A stretch of DNA of 64,000 bases from Trichobilharzia regenti. Taxonomy: Eukaryota; Platyhelminthes; Trematoda; Strigeidida; Schistosomatidae. Made by a program: the position numbers and the translations under genes. Below the pieces are notes generated by a model. The model was not told where the DNA came from, did no database searches, and was given only the letters and a program-made list of their open reading frames with translations. The DNA lies in the NCBI GenBank assembly GCA_944472135.2, contig OX235267.1, positions 23,601,349 through 23,665,348 of the forward strand. Direction: 5' to 3'. Positions 58,601 to 64,000 of the stretch are shown piece after piece (position 1 is the stretch's first letter; each line of letters opens with the position of its first letter).

Positions 58601-61600
58601 ATTCTCCACGGATTTTGGGTAAAACCCTTACAATACAATGATCGGAGTTAAAGAACGGGGCTCTTTTACGAGTTTCGTATATTCCGGAGTCATTTATAAG
58701 TGGTTAGGACTCTCGCCGACCATGCACATGGTCCGGGGTTCGAGCCCGCACCGACGCACACCTGATATCCATGGTCGGCCTGCGAAATTTGGGCTACCGA
58801 TATCCATGCTGAAAATTCCATACTTGTACCGAAAATACAGTGTGGAATCAAGCTGTAAATCAAAAAAATCAAAAGTACAAGATCAAGCGAATTATCCAGT
58901 CGAGTAGGAAAGTTAACGACATTTTCATGACTTAGCAGTGTAAGAAAACTGCAGTCAGAAGAGGTGGCAGCAAAAACACTGAATTAATCAGCAAACATGG
59001 ATAGTTCTAGGGGACTACAACAAGGTGTGGCATAAATGTTCGTGATAAAAATAAAATTGTATTTAGACAGATGTTTAGGTTCACATTTAACAGTCATACA
59101 GTCAATATTATCATTTGAGAATTTAAAGCAGACATTGTTGGCAACAGGACACTGAGAATCAATAAAAGTGGTGACATCACAACCTCGATTTTTCCTTGAA
59201 CTGCACTGGTTTTGTCTGTACATAGTGAAACCATTTAGAGAGACTAAATTGTCATCATATGAATCGTGGAGTCAGAAGCGTCATTACACTTGTAAAGGGA
59301 GTTTCGCTACTGTCAAATTAGTAGTAGTATATATTTAGACAAATAATTTCCATATAGACCAAACTATTAACTCAATTTTTCTTCCCCTAAACGGAAAACT
59401 ATGTTCCTGGGTCGAGATAAATCACCTGTATATGGTAGTATTGTTTCCCAACTACAAAAGCGGATCCACTACCTGTATGCTTACATTTTTCATTCAACAA
59501 TTCTCTTCCAGTATAAATGGAGTAGTTGGTATTGTGGCGTGTGTTGCTGATAAGATTTATCTGTATTGTATAAATAGACGTCCATCGGAATAAAACATCG
59601 TATGGCAGGGAGATAGATTTGATGTCAGAGAGAGAGAGAGTGCTAATGATACATCGTTGTGGAGATATATGGGAGACATGAAAGGAACACAAGGAGACAC
59701 AATATGAAGATCGGAAGTAACATAACAGGGAAGATCTGTGTAAATGGTGGGTTGGAGATAAGGTGTACATAATTTAGCTATATAGAGATACCTCATTGCA
59801 AATAAAGATTTCTTTACTAGGTTTTTCGTCTTCCATTGTTACAGTATGAACGTTTTAGGCTGTTAACATCGTCCGTTCCACCTGTGGTTGAAACAATGCT
59901 TCCTAGATAAGTGGAGGCAGTAAGTAACCTCTATCAAATCTCTCTCGTTAGTGGTGATCAGTGCTGGTTGTTGCTGCAGTTGGTTGGTTATCTTCATCAC
60001 TTCCGTCTTCTCGATGTTCATCTGGAGTCCTGTCTCCTCTGCCCGCCTCTTCAGCCAGTTTGTCGGTTTTCGCCCGTAACTCTTCGAGTTTGTGTGACAT
60101 TAAACACAAACCATCCACACGCGAAATCCTGATCATCTAGAGTCTTCTTGTTGGTCCAACGTATTCCTCTCTTTTCACCCACCCCACACAGTCTTCTGCA
60201 TAATCATTTCCACTACAATAAAAAATGTTATCGGTGATAATAGGCGGCCTTGTCTTACTCCTGTATTGACTTCGAATGCCTCACTGAGCTTTCCATTGTG
60301 GACCAGCTGGCACGTAGCATTGTTTAATGAGGTTGATCATGATTTCGGGGCACCGTGTACAGTTGAAGCAGTTTCCGAATTACTTCTCTATCAACGCTGT
60401 AGAAGTCCATCTCTTAGTCGATGAAGCTAAAGTAGATGTTTGACTGTCACTTATGCTTTGTTCGATGACTATGCTTAGAGTTCCAATTTGATCAGCACAT
60501 GATTTGCCTTTCCTGAAACCAACTTGTTCCGGGCAGGCGGAGTTCCTTTATTCTCTTCAGTATGATGTGACTTAGCATGATTCCACGCCAGTTGGTGCAG
60601 AGTGAGGCGTTGGTCGCCCTTCTTTGGCAGCTTGAAAAGGTAGCCAGGCTTTCTTCCAACCGGTAGGCACCTTTCATTCCTTCCAAACCCTTTGCATGAG
60701 CACATCTGCTGGGGTTTCTATGTCCGTTTTCAGTGTTTCAGGAGGAATTCCGTCTGGCCCTGCTGCCTTCCCGATTGGACTTCAGTAGCTTGATCTCATT
60801 TAGTATCTCTACTTCCTAGAACATTTGTACACATTTTCATGAACGTCACCCTCAGAAAGTTCCAATTCTCTTCTTGGTGATGACACGTATTGTCTCGGAC
60901 TTTCCTCTGATCTGATATGTAGTGAAGGTATCACTTGTATTTTTGTCCTTCAGTTTTTGTATGTCAAACATGAGTTGTGGCTTGTCACCAGTTGTTCTGA
61001 AGGATTTCAGCTTCACTTTGAAGATTCCTGGAACTAGATGATGGTGTGAGCCCACATTTGCGCCCTTCTCGACTTTGTGTCAAGCAGGCCGGCTGCGCCT
61101 CCACTCCCTTAAGATTGAGATGAAATCATTCTGGTTTGTGGTGTGTGTGTCAGGCGAAATCCATGTTGTTTGTGTATATCCTTGTGCTCGTACACGTTGC
61201 CTCCGATCACCAAATCATTGAAGGCGCGGAAGTCTGCGAAGAGTTCTCCATTGTCATTTCGCCCAGACCCTCTAGACCCATGATGTTATGTCCATTACAG
61301 TTTGTAGTTGTCTGTAAAAATCTTCCTTCTCTCATTCCGTCTTGTTTGTAGCCTAGTGCGTATCATTGGATAATTTTAACCTTCCTTCCTTTTGAGTTGA
61401 ATCTTACTGACATGATCCTGTGGGATGAAATTGGTCCCCATTGCATTAATGGTCTTTGTCCACCACTGATGACTTCACGATAGCCACTCAGTACCTCTCT
61501 GTGCCCGTGGTTGTCATCTGAGTAACCGAAGTAGATTACTGACTCTCCATTTGACAATTCGACAGTCCACATCCATTCCATCTGCTTTCTCAGATACCCA

Positions 61601-62569
61601 GCACTTCTGTGCCATATCTTCGCATTTCGTTGGCTACGTAAACAGTCTCGTATATTGTATGTACCTTCCACGTCCCCATCCTTATTTTTGCTTACATCGA
61701 AAGAAAACACTTCGGCTGACTGGCTTCACGAAGGCTTTCACCAGCCCGCATCATTTCGTCTCTCAGATTCCAGTGAAGAGTAAGTGGAAGTTTCTGTAGG
61801 AGTTTAATTGGTTGTCTAGGGTAGGGACGCTAGCCACACGCACCAACCTCCCTCTTTAACCGGATTTGGGGGCTGGCTAGAATACTAGAGAGCTAATAAA
61901 CTAAGCGAGGTTGTTGATACTAACCATATATTGTTAACAAACATATCGCCACTTGATTGCTAAATTGTTGTATATTGTAATAAAAATGTTATACATAGTA
62001 GAGTAGAGCCAGAGGTCAGGATCTAATTGAAAAGTAAATATTTCTTCACTCAATCCTTCTGCTTTTTAAATGGGGATTTCTTCGAATTTTCAAACACGTA
62101 AGGAATTAAAACTTTTAAGTATTAAACAAAATATTGCATTATCAGTTTTATCAATGACTGCATGCATTGTAAATCTTTCTGTTTCACTTTCCAAGGTAAT
62201 ACTCCTCTGAATCCCATGCAATTGGGTTTAAGTGCTGAATCTTGGATCGCAAAGAGGCTTTCACCTCAATCTCATGTTTCATTACCACCATCTATTGGTT
62301 TGCCAATTGTCAACGATGCACAAGACTCACGTTTCAGTGGTGGTTCTGGACCTTTATTTGATTTGTCATTTAATGAAGATAGATCTTTACAGATTCTGAG
62401 ACGTTTAGATCTGGTTCGTGGTCCTAAATCATCGCCTAGTGCAGTGCATCCAGCAACAGCGTCTTTAGAAATTCCAAGTGATATTTCCAATTCCATTGGA
62501 TTAAACCGATTATGGGTGATTGATCCACTAGGCAAAGAATCAGACTTGAATTCAGTCAAACCGAATTGA
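38286..62569 (+). CDS. TMEM143/DUF3754 family membrane protein, complete
   Basis: Seven exons join in phase to 559 codons plus stop. The family (human TMEM143, DUF3754 proteins in plants and bacteria) is of poorly known function; the human protein is reported as mitochondrial. Residues 1-50 are basic and could be a targeting sequence (MTSLVKIPYSYLRGKITSLS). The DUF3754 start YIPLSRRTLVRELLQD is at about 60-75, then VDPNDYDVLRFWIRGFHPDF at about 184-203, RVLMCVRRK and LKLFENVPV near 276-298, two predicted membrane segments at about 329-352 and 358-379, AHEQEFKAALLTYALLL near 415-431 and a C terminus with LSAESWIAKRLS and LQILRRLDLV. The ATG has an in-frame TAA seven codons upstream. Function is inferred only to family level. 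Confidence 0.85.
38456..38493 (+). other. 38-nt intron 1 of the TMEM143-like gene
   Basis: GTACTT donor, TTTTTTAG acceptor, 38 nt, AT-rich, containing stops in the coding frame. The length equals that of CSN1 intron 1 and fits the short 5' introns of schistosomes. Confidence 0.72.
38494..38653 (+). CDS. TMEM143-like exon 2
   Basis: Encodes NAYIPLSRRTLVRELLQD through the helix ending ILQSEFS. YIPLSRRTLVR is the hallmark start of DUF3754. Donor TCG|GTATGT. Confidence 0.9.
38654..40489. other. intron 2, unassigned open segments on both strands
   Basis: Frames at 39355-39603 (minus) and 39547-39915 (plus) both look moderately protein-like but match nothing I recognise and lack splice context. 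No repeat was identified. Confidence 0.35.
40490..40702 (+). CDS. TMEM143-like exon 3
   Basis: Seventy-one codons, phase 0 at both ends, with EFWFLRRLSDIAPVAGFIEV and SLKSKNHGLI. Acceptor CTCAAAAAG, donor ATA|GTAAGT. Confidence 0.88.
40703..41399. other. intron 3, unassigned
   Basis: AT-rich; nothing recognised before the RTE fragment at 41400. Confidence 0.4.
41400..41905 (-). mobile_element. RTE-type LINE 5' fragment (leader and endonuclease start)
   Basis: On the minus strand the leader (41905-41815, with AAAGAGGGAAGGTTGGGCAT) is followed by the start of the endonuclease: RRYGIELLGICESRWNEYG and FGYVDDNHEHTGGV. The fragment ends near 41400. It is the same family as 59830-61920. Confidence 0.82.
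41930..42270 (+). mobile_element. RTE-type LINE 3' fragment
   Basis: Plus strand, opposite to the preceding fragment. Broken frames give RRKWRWIGHTLRRL and a tail GTTGAAGCCTTATGTTTCAC like other RTE ends. Many stops. Confidence 0.72.
42271..42861. other. intron 3, unassigned
   Basis: AT-rich intron sequence; nothing recognised. Confidence 0.4.
42862..43200 (+). CDS. TMEM143-like exon 4
   Basis: One hundred and thirteen codons, phase 0, from AYVDPNDYDVLRFWIRGFHP to GRVLMCVRRK and LDLKLFE. Matches the middle of DUF3754. Acceptor AATACTAG, donor GAG|GTAAGT. Confidence 0.92.
43236..43257 (+). repeat. (TG)n microsatellite
   Basis: About eleven TG units, 35 bp downstream of the exon 4 donor. Confidence 0.95.
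43440..43625 (-). mobile_element. Sm-alpha-like hammerhead SINE, minus orientation
   Basis: Read on the minus strand: tRNA-like head (CAGTGGCTGAATAGTATACG, B box GGTTCGAATCCC), then GTACTGCCGATGATTC...GATGAAACAGC...GTCCAGTAC. This is the Sm-alpha layout, a pol III promoter followed by a hammerhead ribozyme. The core reads CCGATGA instead of CUGANGA, so self-cleavage is unlikely. Confidence 0.8.
43650..43821 (+). mobile_element. Sm-alpha-like hammerhead SINE, plus orientation
   Basis: Same element as the one immediately to the left, in inverted orientation (B box GGTTCGAACCCC, core CCGATGATTC, GATGAAACAGC, CCCAGTACTCC). The cleavage triplet GUC is changed to GCC and the core has the same CCGATGA defect. 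Confidence 0.8.
43822..44689. other. intron 4, microsatellite and unassigned sequence
   Basis: A (GTA)n run at 44159-44188 is the only feature seen. Confidence 0.6.
44690..45240. mobile_element. Penelope-like element copy B, head-to-head fold-back
   Basis: Minus strand, 44919-44690: NTIQPAWLRKGNNG, SAIIEHLVNTDHSIS and IAEALAIHMVKPELC, the C-terminal part of a PLE GIY-YIG domain with one internal stop. Plus strand from 44949: the same start NTIQPAWLRKGNNG, then unrelated downstream sequence. The two copies meet head to head around a 29-bp spacer. Confidence 0.82.
44878..44990. repeat. inverted repeat, 42-bp arms
   Basis: Arms 44878-44919 and 44949-44990 (CCATTATTGCCTTTTCGCAA... and its complement) differ at one or two positions around a 29-bp loop. 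Both are PLE nuclease coding sequence. Confidence 0.93.
45241..45989. other. PLE-associated and unassigned intron sequence
   Basis: To about 45420 the sequence probably belongs to the PLE 3' region; after that nothing is recognised. Confidence 0.35.
45990..46722 (+). mobile_element. RTE-like LINE 3' fragment, (AAAT)n tail
   Basis: The plus strand, across frames, gives a Cys-Glu-Thr-Trp-like block, FGHVLRMSPQRLPYRSLF, RRRGGQSMTWRRGMKD and SRLPGWGPRD, the conserved RTE C terminus, then a 3' UTR ending in AAATAAATAAATAAA near 46698-46720. It is a third RTE family, distinct from the (CAGA)n and (AAT)n families here. Confidence 0.82.
46723..47862. other. intron 4, unassigned
   Basis: AT-rich intron; nothing recognised. 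Confidence 0.4.
47863..48165 (+). CDS. TMEM143-like exon 5, membrane segments
   Basis: Exactly 101 codons, phase 0, NVPVTGIIRNSNFA to NNLKYM. It holds two hydrophobic segments, FVILMSTATAAGCLGVI... and LVLAWSMAVTASAGATLCLV, separated by a short DLNPD loop, as expected of DUF3754. Acceptor CTCCTTTAG, donor ATG|GTAAAT. Confidence 0.92.
48365..48560 (+). mobile_element. tRNA-headed SINE with RTE ends, second copy
   Basis: Decayed head (GATGGTTAGGGGATAGAACA), then CCTCGCCTAGTCTAATAGCT and GGAAAAGAGGCTAGC from the RTE leader, then a tail GAAGCCTTATTTTTCACTCC like RTE 3' ends. Same structure as 8751-8995. Confidence 0.68.
48640..48912 (+). mobile_element. RTE-type LINE 3' end, (AAT)n tail
   Basis: Broken frames give RRKWR and KWNLSGKQLVGRPRMAWSRS, the end of the RTE ORF. 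A 3' tail (GCCATTTGTTCCGCTG) and an (AAT)n run at 48894-48911 follow. Confidence 0.8.
49380..49930. mobile_element. Penelope-like element copy C with inverted arm
   Basis: Minus strand, about 49790-49385: the end of the nuclease with NSAVTMHALAHNHTIGW and the 3' region (GAAACGTCATCAATAAATAA, reverse of 49405-49424). Plus strand, from about 49797: NSQTIEWDRTTFLKSSVD and AAAACGTCATCAATAAGTAA. The two are inverted copies of the same PLE 3' end, related to copy A at 1-1419. The plus copy begins at the same HNHTIGWDR codons where the arm of copy A begins. Confidence 0.75.
49931..50334. other. intron 5, unassigned
   Basis: No recognised feature before the SINE cluster. Confidence 0.4.
50335..50510 (+). 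mobile_element. Sm-alpha-like hammerhead SINE, plus orientation
   Basis: Head CCAAGTGGCTGAGATAGTCA, B-box-like GGCTCGATCCC, hammerhead core CTGATGA at 50420-50426, GAAA at 50445-50448 and GTC at 50454-50456. The core nucleotides fit the consensus, but stem I (GAACG against CAGTC) and stem II (GTCC against GAAC) no longer pair well. Confidence 0.82.
50550..50715 (-). mobile_element. Sm-alpha-like SINE with intact hammerhead core, minus orientation
   Basis: On the minus strand: head CAGTGGCTTAATGGTATACG, B box GGTTCGGATCCC, then the ribozyme. Core CTGAAGA (plus 50623-50629, fits CUGANGA), GAAA (50604-50607) and cleavage triplet GTC (50595-50597). Stem I is TACTG/CAGTA, five perfect pairs; stem II is GTACC/GGGAC with one mismatch; stem III is ACA/TGT. 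This is the best preserved ribozyme in the window. Confidence 0.85.
50920..51045 (-). mobile_element. Sm-alpha-like hammerhead segment, truncated
   Basis: On the minus strand TACTGATGAAGAGTCCC, GGGCGAAACAGC and GTCCAGTACTCCC match the ribozyme part of the copy at 50550-50715, without the tRNA-like head. The base aligned with C3 of the core is A, so it should be inactive. The 60 bp after the ribozyme are nearly identical to those of the neighbour. Confidence 0.8.
51217..51337 (+). CDS. TMEM143-like exon 6
   Basis: Forty codons plus one base, QYLCCQSSGLQSINILL, KLAHEQEFKAALLTYALLLR and PTE. The E-Q-E-F-K-A-LL-Y pattern is typical of the region after the membrane segments in DUF3754. Acceptor TTTATGTAG, donor GAAA|GTAAGT. 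Confidence 0.92.
51338..51674. other. intron 6, unassigned
   Basis: No recognised feature. Confidence 0.4.
51675..51756. repeat. perfect 36-bp inverted repeat, 10-bp loop
   Basis: Arms 51675-51710 and 51721-51756 (outer GAACAAAGCAAGAACTACAG...) are exact reverse complements around GATGGTACCA. Confidence 0.97.
51757..52309. other. intron 6, unassigned
   Basis: No recognised feature. Confidence 0.4.
52310..52545 (+). mobile_element. RTE-type LINE 3' end, (CAGA)n tail
   Basis: Starts in the last codons (WRRC then stop, near 52323-52349), then the 3' UTR matching 54560-54750, and ends in CAGACAGACAGACAG near 52519-52533. Confidence 0.88.
52690..53323 (+). mobile_element. RTE LINE with internal deletion (leader, endonuclease start, 3' end)
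   Basis: The leader (GGCTGGCAACCCCACCCTGT) is followed by the endonuclease start VFVGTWNVRTMYKIGKAAQI and GIQVLGICDS, then FGYP/SGYPEDNHMHTEGVAIM-type sequence with stops. At about 53115 it jumps to the ORF end (GKWRVGHPRVTWKRSCEE) and the tail GAAGCCCTATGTTTCTCTAG. The reverse transcriptase is absent. It is a short internally deleted copy of the (AAT)n family. Confidence 0.82.
53324..54750 (+). mobile_element. RTE LINE, RT to 3' tail, 5' truncated
   Basis: From 53327 to the stop at 54571 a single frame covers the RT from the motif SQAGFRPGRGCIDH, through FLDLKAAFDSVDREV, SGVRQGCPLSPFLFN and the catalytic LEYADDIVLLGED, to the C-terminal domain ([35 protein letters not shown]). A 3' UTR and a short CAGACAG tail follow. 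About 415 codons are intact, so the copy is fairly young. It starts exactly behind the 3' end of another RTE. Confidence 0.93.
54790..54905 (-). mobile_element. SINE head remnant
   Basis: The minus strand resembles the tRNA-like head and upstream flank of the Sm-alpha-like copies (GTGTCTCAGTGGTTGAATTG). The ribozyme part is missing. Confidence 0.5.
55070..55210 (+). mobile_element. decayed Sm-alpha-like SINE
   Basis: Traces of the B box (CTCGGTTCTATCC) and of the ribozyme end (ATATGAAACAACTCTCCAGT) remain. Confidence 0.5.
55586..55621. repeat. (ATT)n microsatellite
   Basis: About twelve ATT units. It is the (AAT)n tail of the minus-strand RTE end at 55622-55811. Confidence 0.95.
55622..55811 (-). 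mobile_element. RTE LINE C-terminal end
   Basis: The minus strand encodes IIWNPKGRRRVGRPRVTWRR, then S and ENRRQWRCAAEALCSSRN and a stop. The tail GCCCTATGTTCCTCTAGGAA and (AAT)n follow. The ORF upstream is cut off at 55799 by an inverted-repeat arm. Confidence 0.88.
55799..56062 (+). repeat. inverted-repeat arm, left
   Basis: Starts AAATTATGTACACCTAATCT and ends near AATTTGACAGTAGCAAAACT. It is the reverse complement, with some substitutions, of 59304-59775, including a (CT)n run at 55923-55939 that pairs with (GA)n at 59625-59640. Confidence 0.88.
56063..57099. other. probable LINE 3' UTR and unassigned sequence
   Basis: Lies between the left arm and the minus-strand LINE coding part. No motif was recognised; part of it should be the 3' UTR of that LINE. 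Confidence 0.35.
57100..59290 (-). mobile_element. CR1-like LINE, endonuclease and RT, decayed
   Basis: On the minus strand: endonuclease part (59240-58900, LVSLNGFTMYRQNQCSS), linker (58609-58095), then RT blocks KLRPVAITSPFLNNMGK-like near 57860, FAYKHSRSTLDAAAVL near 57750, GVAQGSVLSPFLFPFLLHNL near 57450 and the catalytic block changed to KHVDGLTVSIP. Loss of the YADD aspartates and several frame changes make it inactive. It is a different family from the intact LINE at 33163. Confidence 0.85.
58695..58872 (+). mobile_element. tRNA-derived SINE, body type 2, nested in LINE
   Basis: Head GTGGTTAGGACTCTCGCC, B box GGGGTTCGAGCCC, body TTTGGGCTACCGATATCCAT and ATTCCATACTTGTACC, A-rich end. 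It splits the endonuclease coding sequence of the minus-strand LINE; AAGT is present at both edges and may be the target duplication. Confidence 0.85.
59304..59775 (-). repeat. inverted-repeat arm, right, with 210-bp insertion
   Basis: Pairs with 55799-56062. The match is broken between about 59358 and 59568 by sequence absent from the left arm. The outer end is GGTGTACATAATTT at 59762-59775. Confidence 0.88.
59830..61915 (-). mobile_element. RTE LINE, leader to RT, 3' part missing
   Basis: On the minus strand: leader (61915-61800, CTCGCTTAGTTTATTAGC), endonuclease (61740-61380, RRYGTEVLGI-like and FGYSDDNHGH), linker (61055-60852), RT with LPKKGD near 60630, NWRGIMLSHIILKRIKE near 60560, and DKLAEEAGRG near 60040. 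Frame changes are frequent. The element stops near 59830 and its missing C terminus reappears at 55811-55622 on the same strand. Confidence 0.85.
61916..62195. other. intron 6 end
   Basis: AT-rich sequence leading to the acceptor CACTTTCCAAG of the last exon; no other feature. Confidence 0.5.
62196..62569 (+). CDS. TMEM143-like exon 7 (terminal)
   Basis: Completes a Ser codon split by intron 6, then NTPLNPMQLGLSAESWIAKR, GPLFDLSFNEDRSLQILRRL and DLV, ending SDLNSVKPN and TGA at 62567. The E-W-------FDL-F-----L--L--L-LV pattern is the usual end of DUF3754 proteins. Confidence 0.9.
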
Positions 62570-64000
62570 TGCTGTCTTTCATGCTTCATTTTTTTTCTAT
62601 TATCGACACCTATTACTTCTCCAATACATCTAGGGTCCCTTGCATAAAATGTTTCAAAGCATTTGTACTCTTTCAGTGTACGGAGTATCTTCTCATATCT
62701 TCATATTGTCCCCTTACAAAATTGTTTATTAGGGATCTTGACGAACAAATTTTATTTACTCTCCAGACTTCGAAGAAGCAAACACATAGATTTCTTGAAA
62801 TTCTAATAGCACAAATATTACTGCTTAATGTAGCATTGAATTTTCTGTACTAGTATTAAGAATTTAAAATTTCTATTTCCACTTAACTAAAATATATAAT
62901 TTAATTTGCAGTGACTATACTTTTCTTCTACATTCTCATCAACATCACAAAGACAACGAAATCTGCACCAAAATCCAGACCAACCACACACTAAGAGGAT
63001 AGGGCCACCTCATTCTAATTGTGAAGCTAAAAACTATAAAACAAAACCATCACACAAATTACAGCAAAACATATGATATTTCATCTACTACAGATATAAT
63101 ACCTGAATTGAAAACAAATAACACACATACTGACAAAAATCATCCCACCCTCAACCACAATATTACAGACATCTCAAAACATTTCCTCGGTACTCACATA
63201 GAAATAATGTCTTTAAACACCATATATACCCCCATTCAAAATTCCACAAAAACATACTGCACAAATCACCTGCGTTCGATTCACCAATCCAGTCAATAAT
63301 AATCAACACTGTATATATATCTGAACGTATTCGCATATATTTTCTCTTCCTAGACATCATTCCCCACACTTCCTTCGTGACCACGTGTGTCTGTGAGTCT
63401 GAGTCAGTCTGTGTCTTGTGGTTTGAGTTTTCGAGCGTGAGTATGGTGGCTGTCGTGGGTTCGTAGGGTGCACAGAGTAAGCCGTTTACTTGATCAACTG
63501 GTCACATGACTGAATCAGTGCCATCAGTGTCGTCCGATTTACGAGTGCACCACTGCTGCATTTGTCACCCATCAGGGTAGAGTTCATTGACAGCAGGTGG
63601 CCTGAACACTAGAAAATTCCACCTCCATTTCCTTGTATTCGTCCCCTTACACCTCACATCTCATTCATCCAATACTCCTCAGCCTCCTCTTCACCAACAC
63701 ACCACCCACACCACAAACACCAACATCATCATCATCATCATCATGCAACGTCATTTCAGTCATCTTCAAGCCTTCCACTCCTCCCATTCTCCATCCTTCT
63801 CCTAATCGTCGTCTTCCTATTCTCCTATCCACTCCCACTCTCCATGTCACATAAGCTCACTGGACAATGCACACGGTGATACTCATACTGCATTACTGAC
63901 TGAACGATATTCCGAGCACAAGCTATCGTTGCCAATCAATCACCACGTGAATCTCCTACATATCGGTGTCAGTCAAAATTGCATGTGAGTCAGTGTCAGT
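62570..64000. other. 3' flank, no gene recognised
   Basis: AT-rich to about 63360, then a G/T-rich and C-rich stretch with (ATC)n at 63724-63743. Open segments near 63600-63850 on both strands are low-complexity. Possible TMEM143 3' UTR at the start; no clear AATAAA was assigned. Confidence 0.45.

Noticed and set aside
63587..63854. overlapping Ser/Thr/Pro/His-rich frames near the right edge
   Set aside because: Low-complexity C-rich and (ATC)n sequence produces these frames on both strands; no gene is supported.

Overview
The window looks like a euchromatic stretch of a schistosome (Schistosoma) nuclear genome. The evidence is the AT-rich sequence, two conserved metazoan genes split into small exons across tens of kilobases, 38-nt introns at the 5' ends of both genes (a known schistosome habit), and a dense load of transposon types known from schistosomes: RTE and CR1-like LINEs, Penelope-like elements (PLEs), BEL/Pao LTR elements, and tRNA-derived SINEs including the hammerhead-bearing Sm-alpha type. 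The species cannot be fixed from the sequence alone. || Left third, 1-18.1 kb, minus strand: the gene for COP9 signalosome subunit 1 (CSN1/GPS1). Eight exons run from an ATG at 18109 down to 2386 and encode 534 residues in a continuous frame; the last exon or exons lie beyond the left edge. Its introns hold PLE pieces of two lineages, tRNA-headed SINEs and RTE 3' fragments. || Middle, 18.1-38.2 kb: no recognised host gene. It holds a decayed BEL/Pao pol fragment (19.1-21.7 kb), a BEL/Pao derivative with two LTRs whose gag is fused in frame to a distal pol segment (21.7-25.4 kb), two orphan open segments that could be exons, a minus-strand MULE-type transposase gene with seven mostly tiny introns whose frame stays open throughout (30.5-32.2 kb), and an almost intact CR1-like LINE (33.2-38.0 kb). 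|| Right part, 38.3-62.6 kb, plus strand: a complete seven-exon gene for a TMEM143/DUF3754 membrane protein (559 codons plus stop, 24 kb). Its introns carry RTE fragments, three sets of Sm-alpha-like SINEs, two PLE fold-back structures, a perfect 36-bp hairpin and a nested complex at 55.6-61.9 kb in which a CR1-like LINE sits between inverted repeats, with RTE pieces on both sides. The last 1.4 kb is AT-rich and microsatellite-bearing with no recognised gene. || Exon boundaries were set by GT/AG sites, phase consistency and remembered family sequence. No alignment or search could be run, so transposon family names are clade-level calls.
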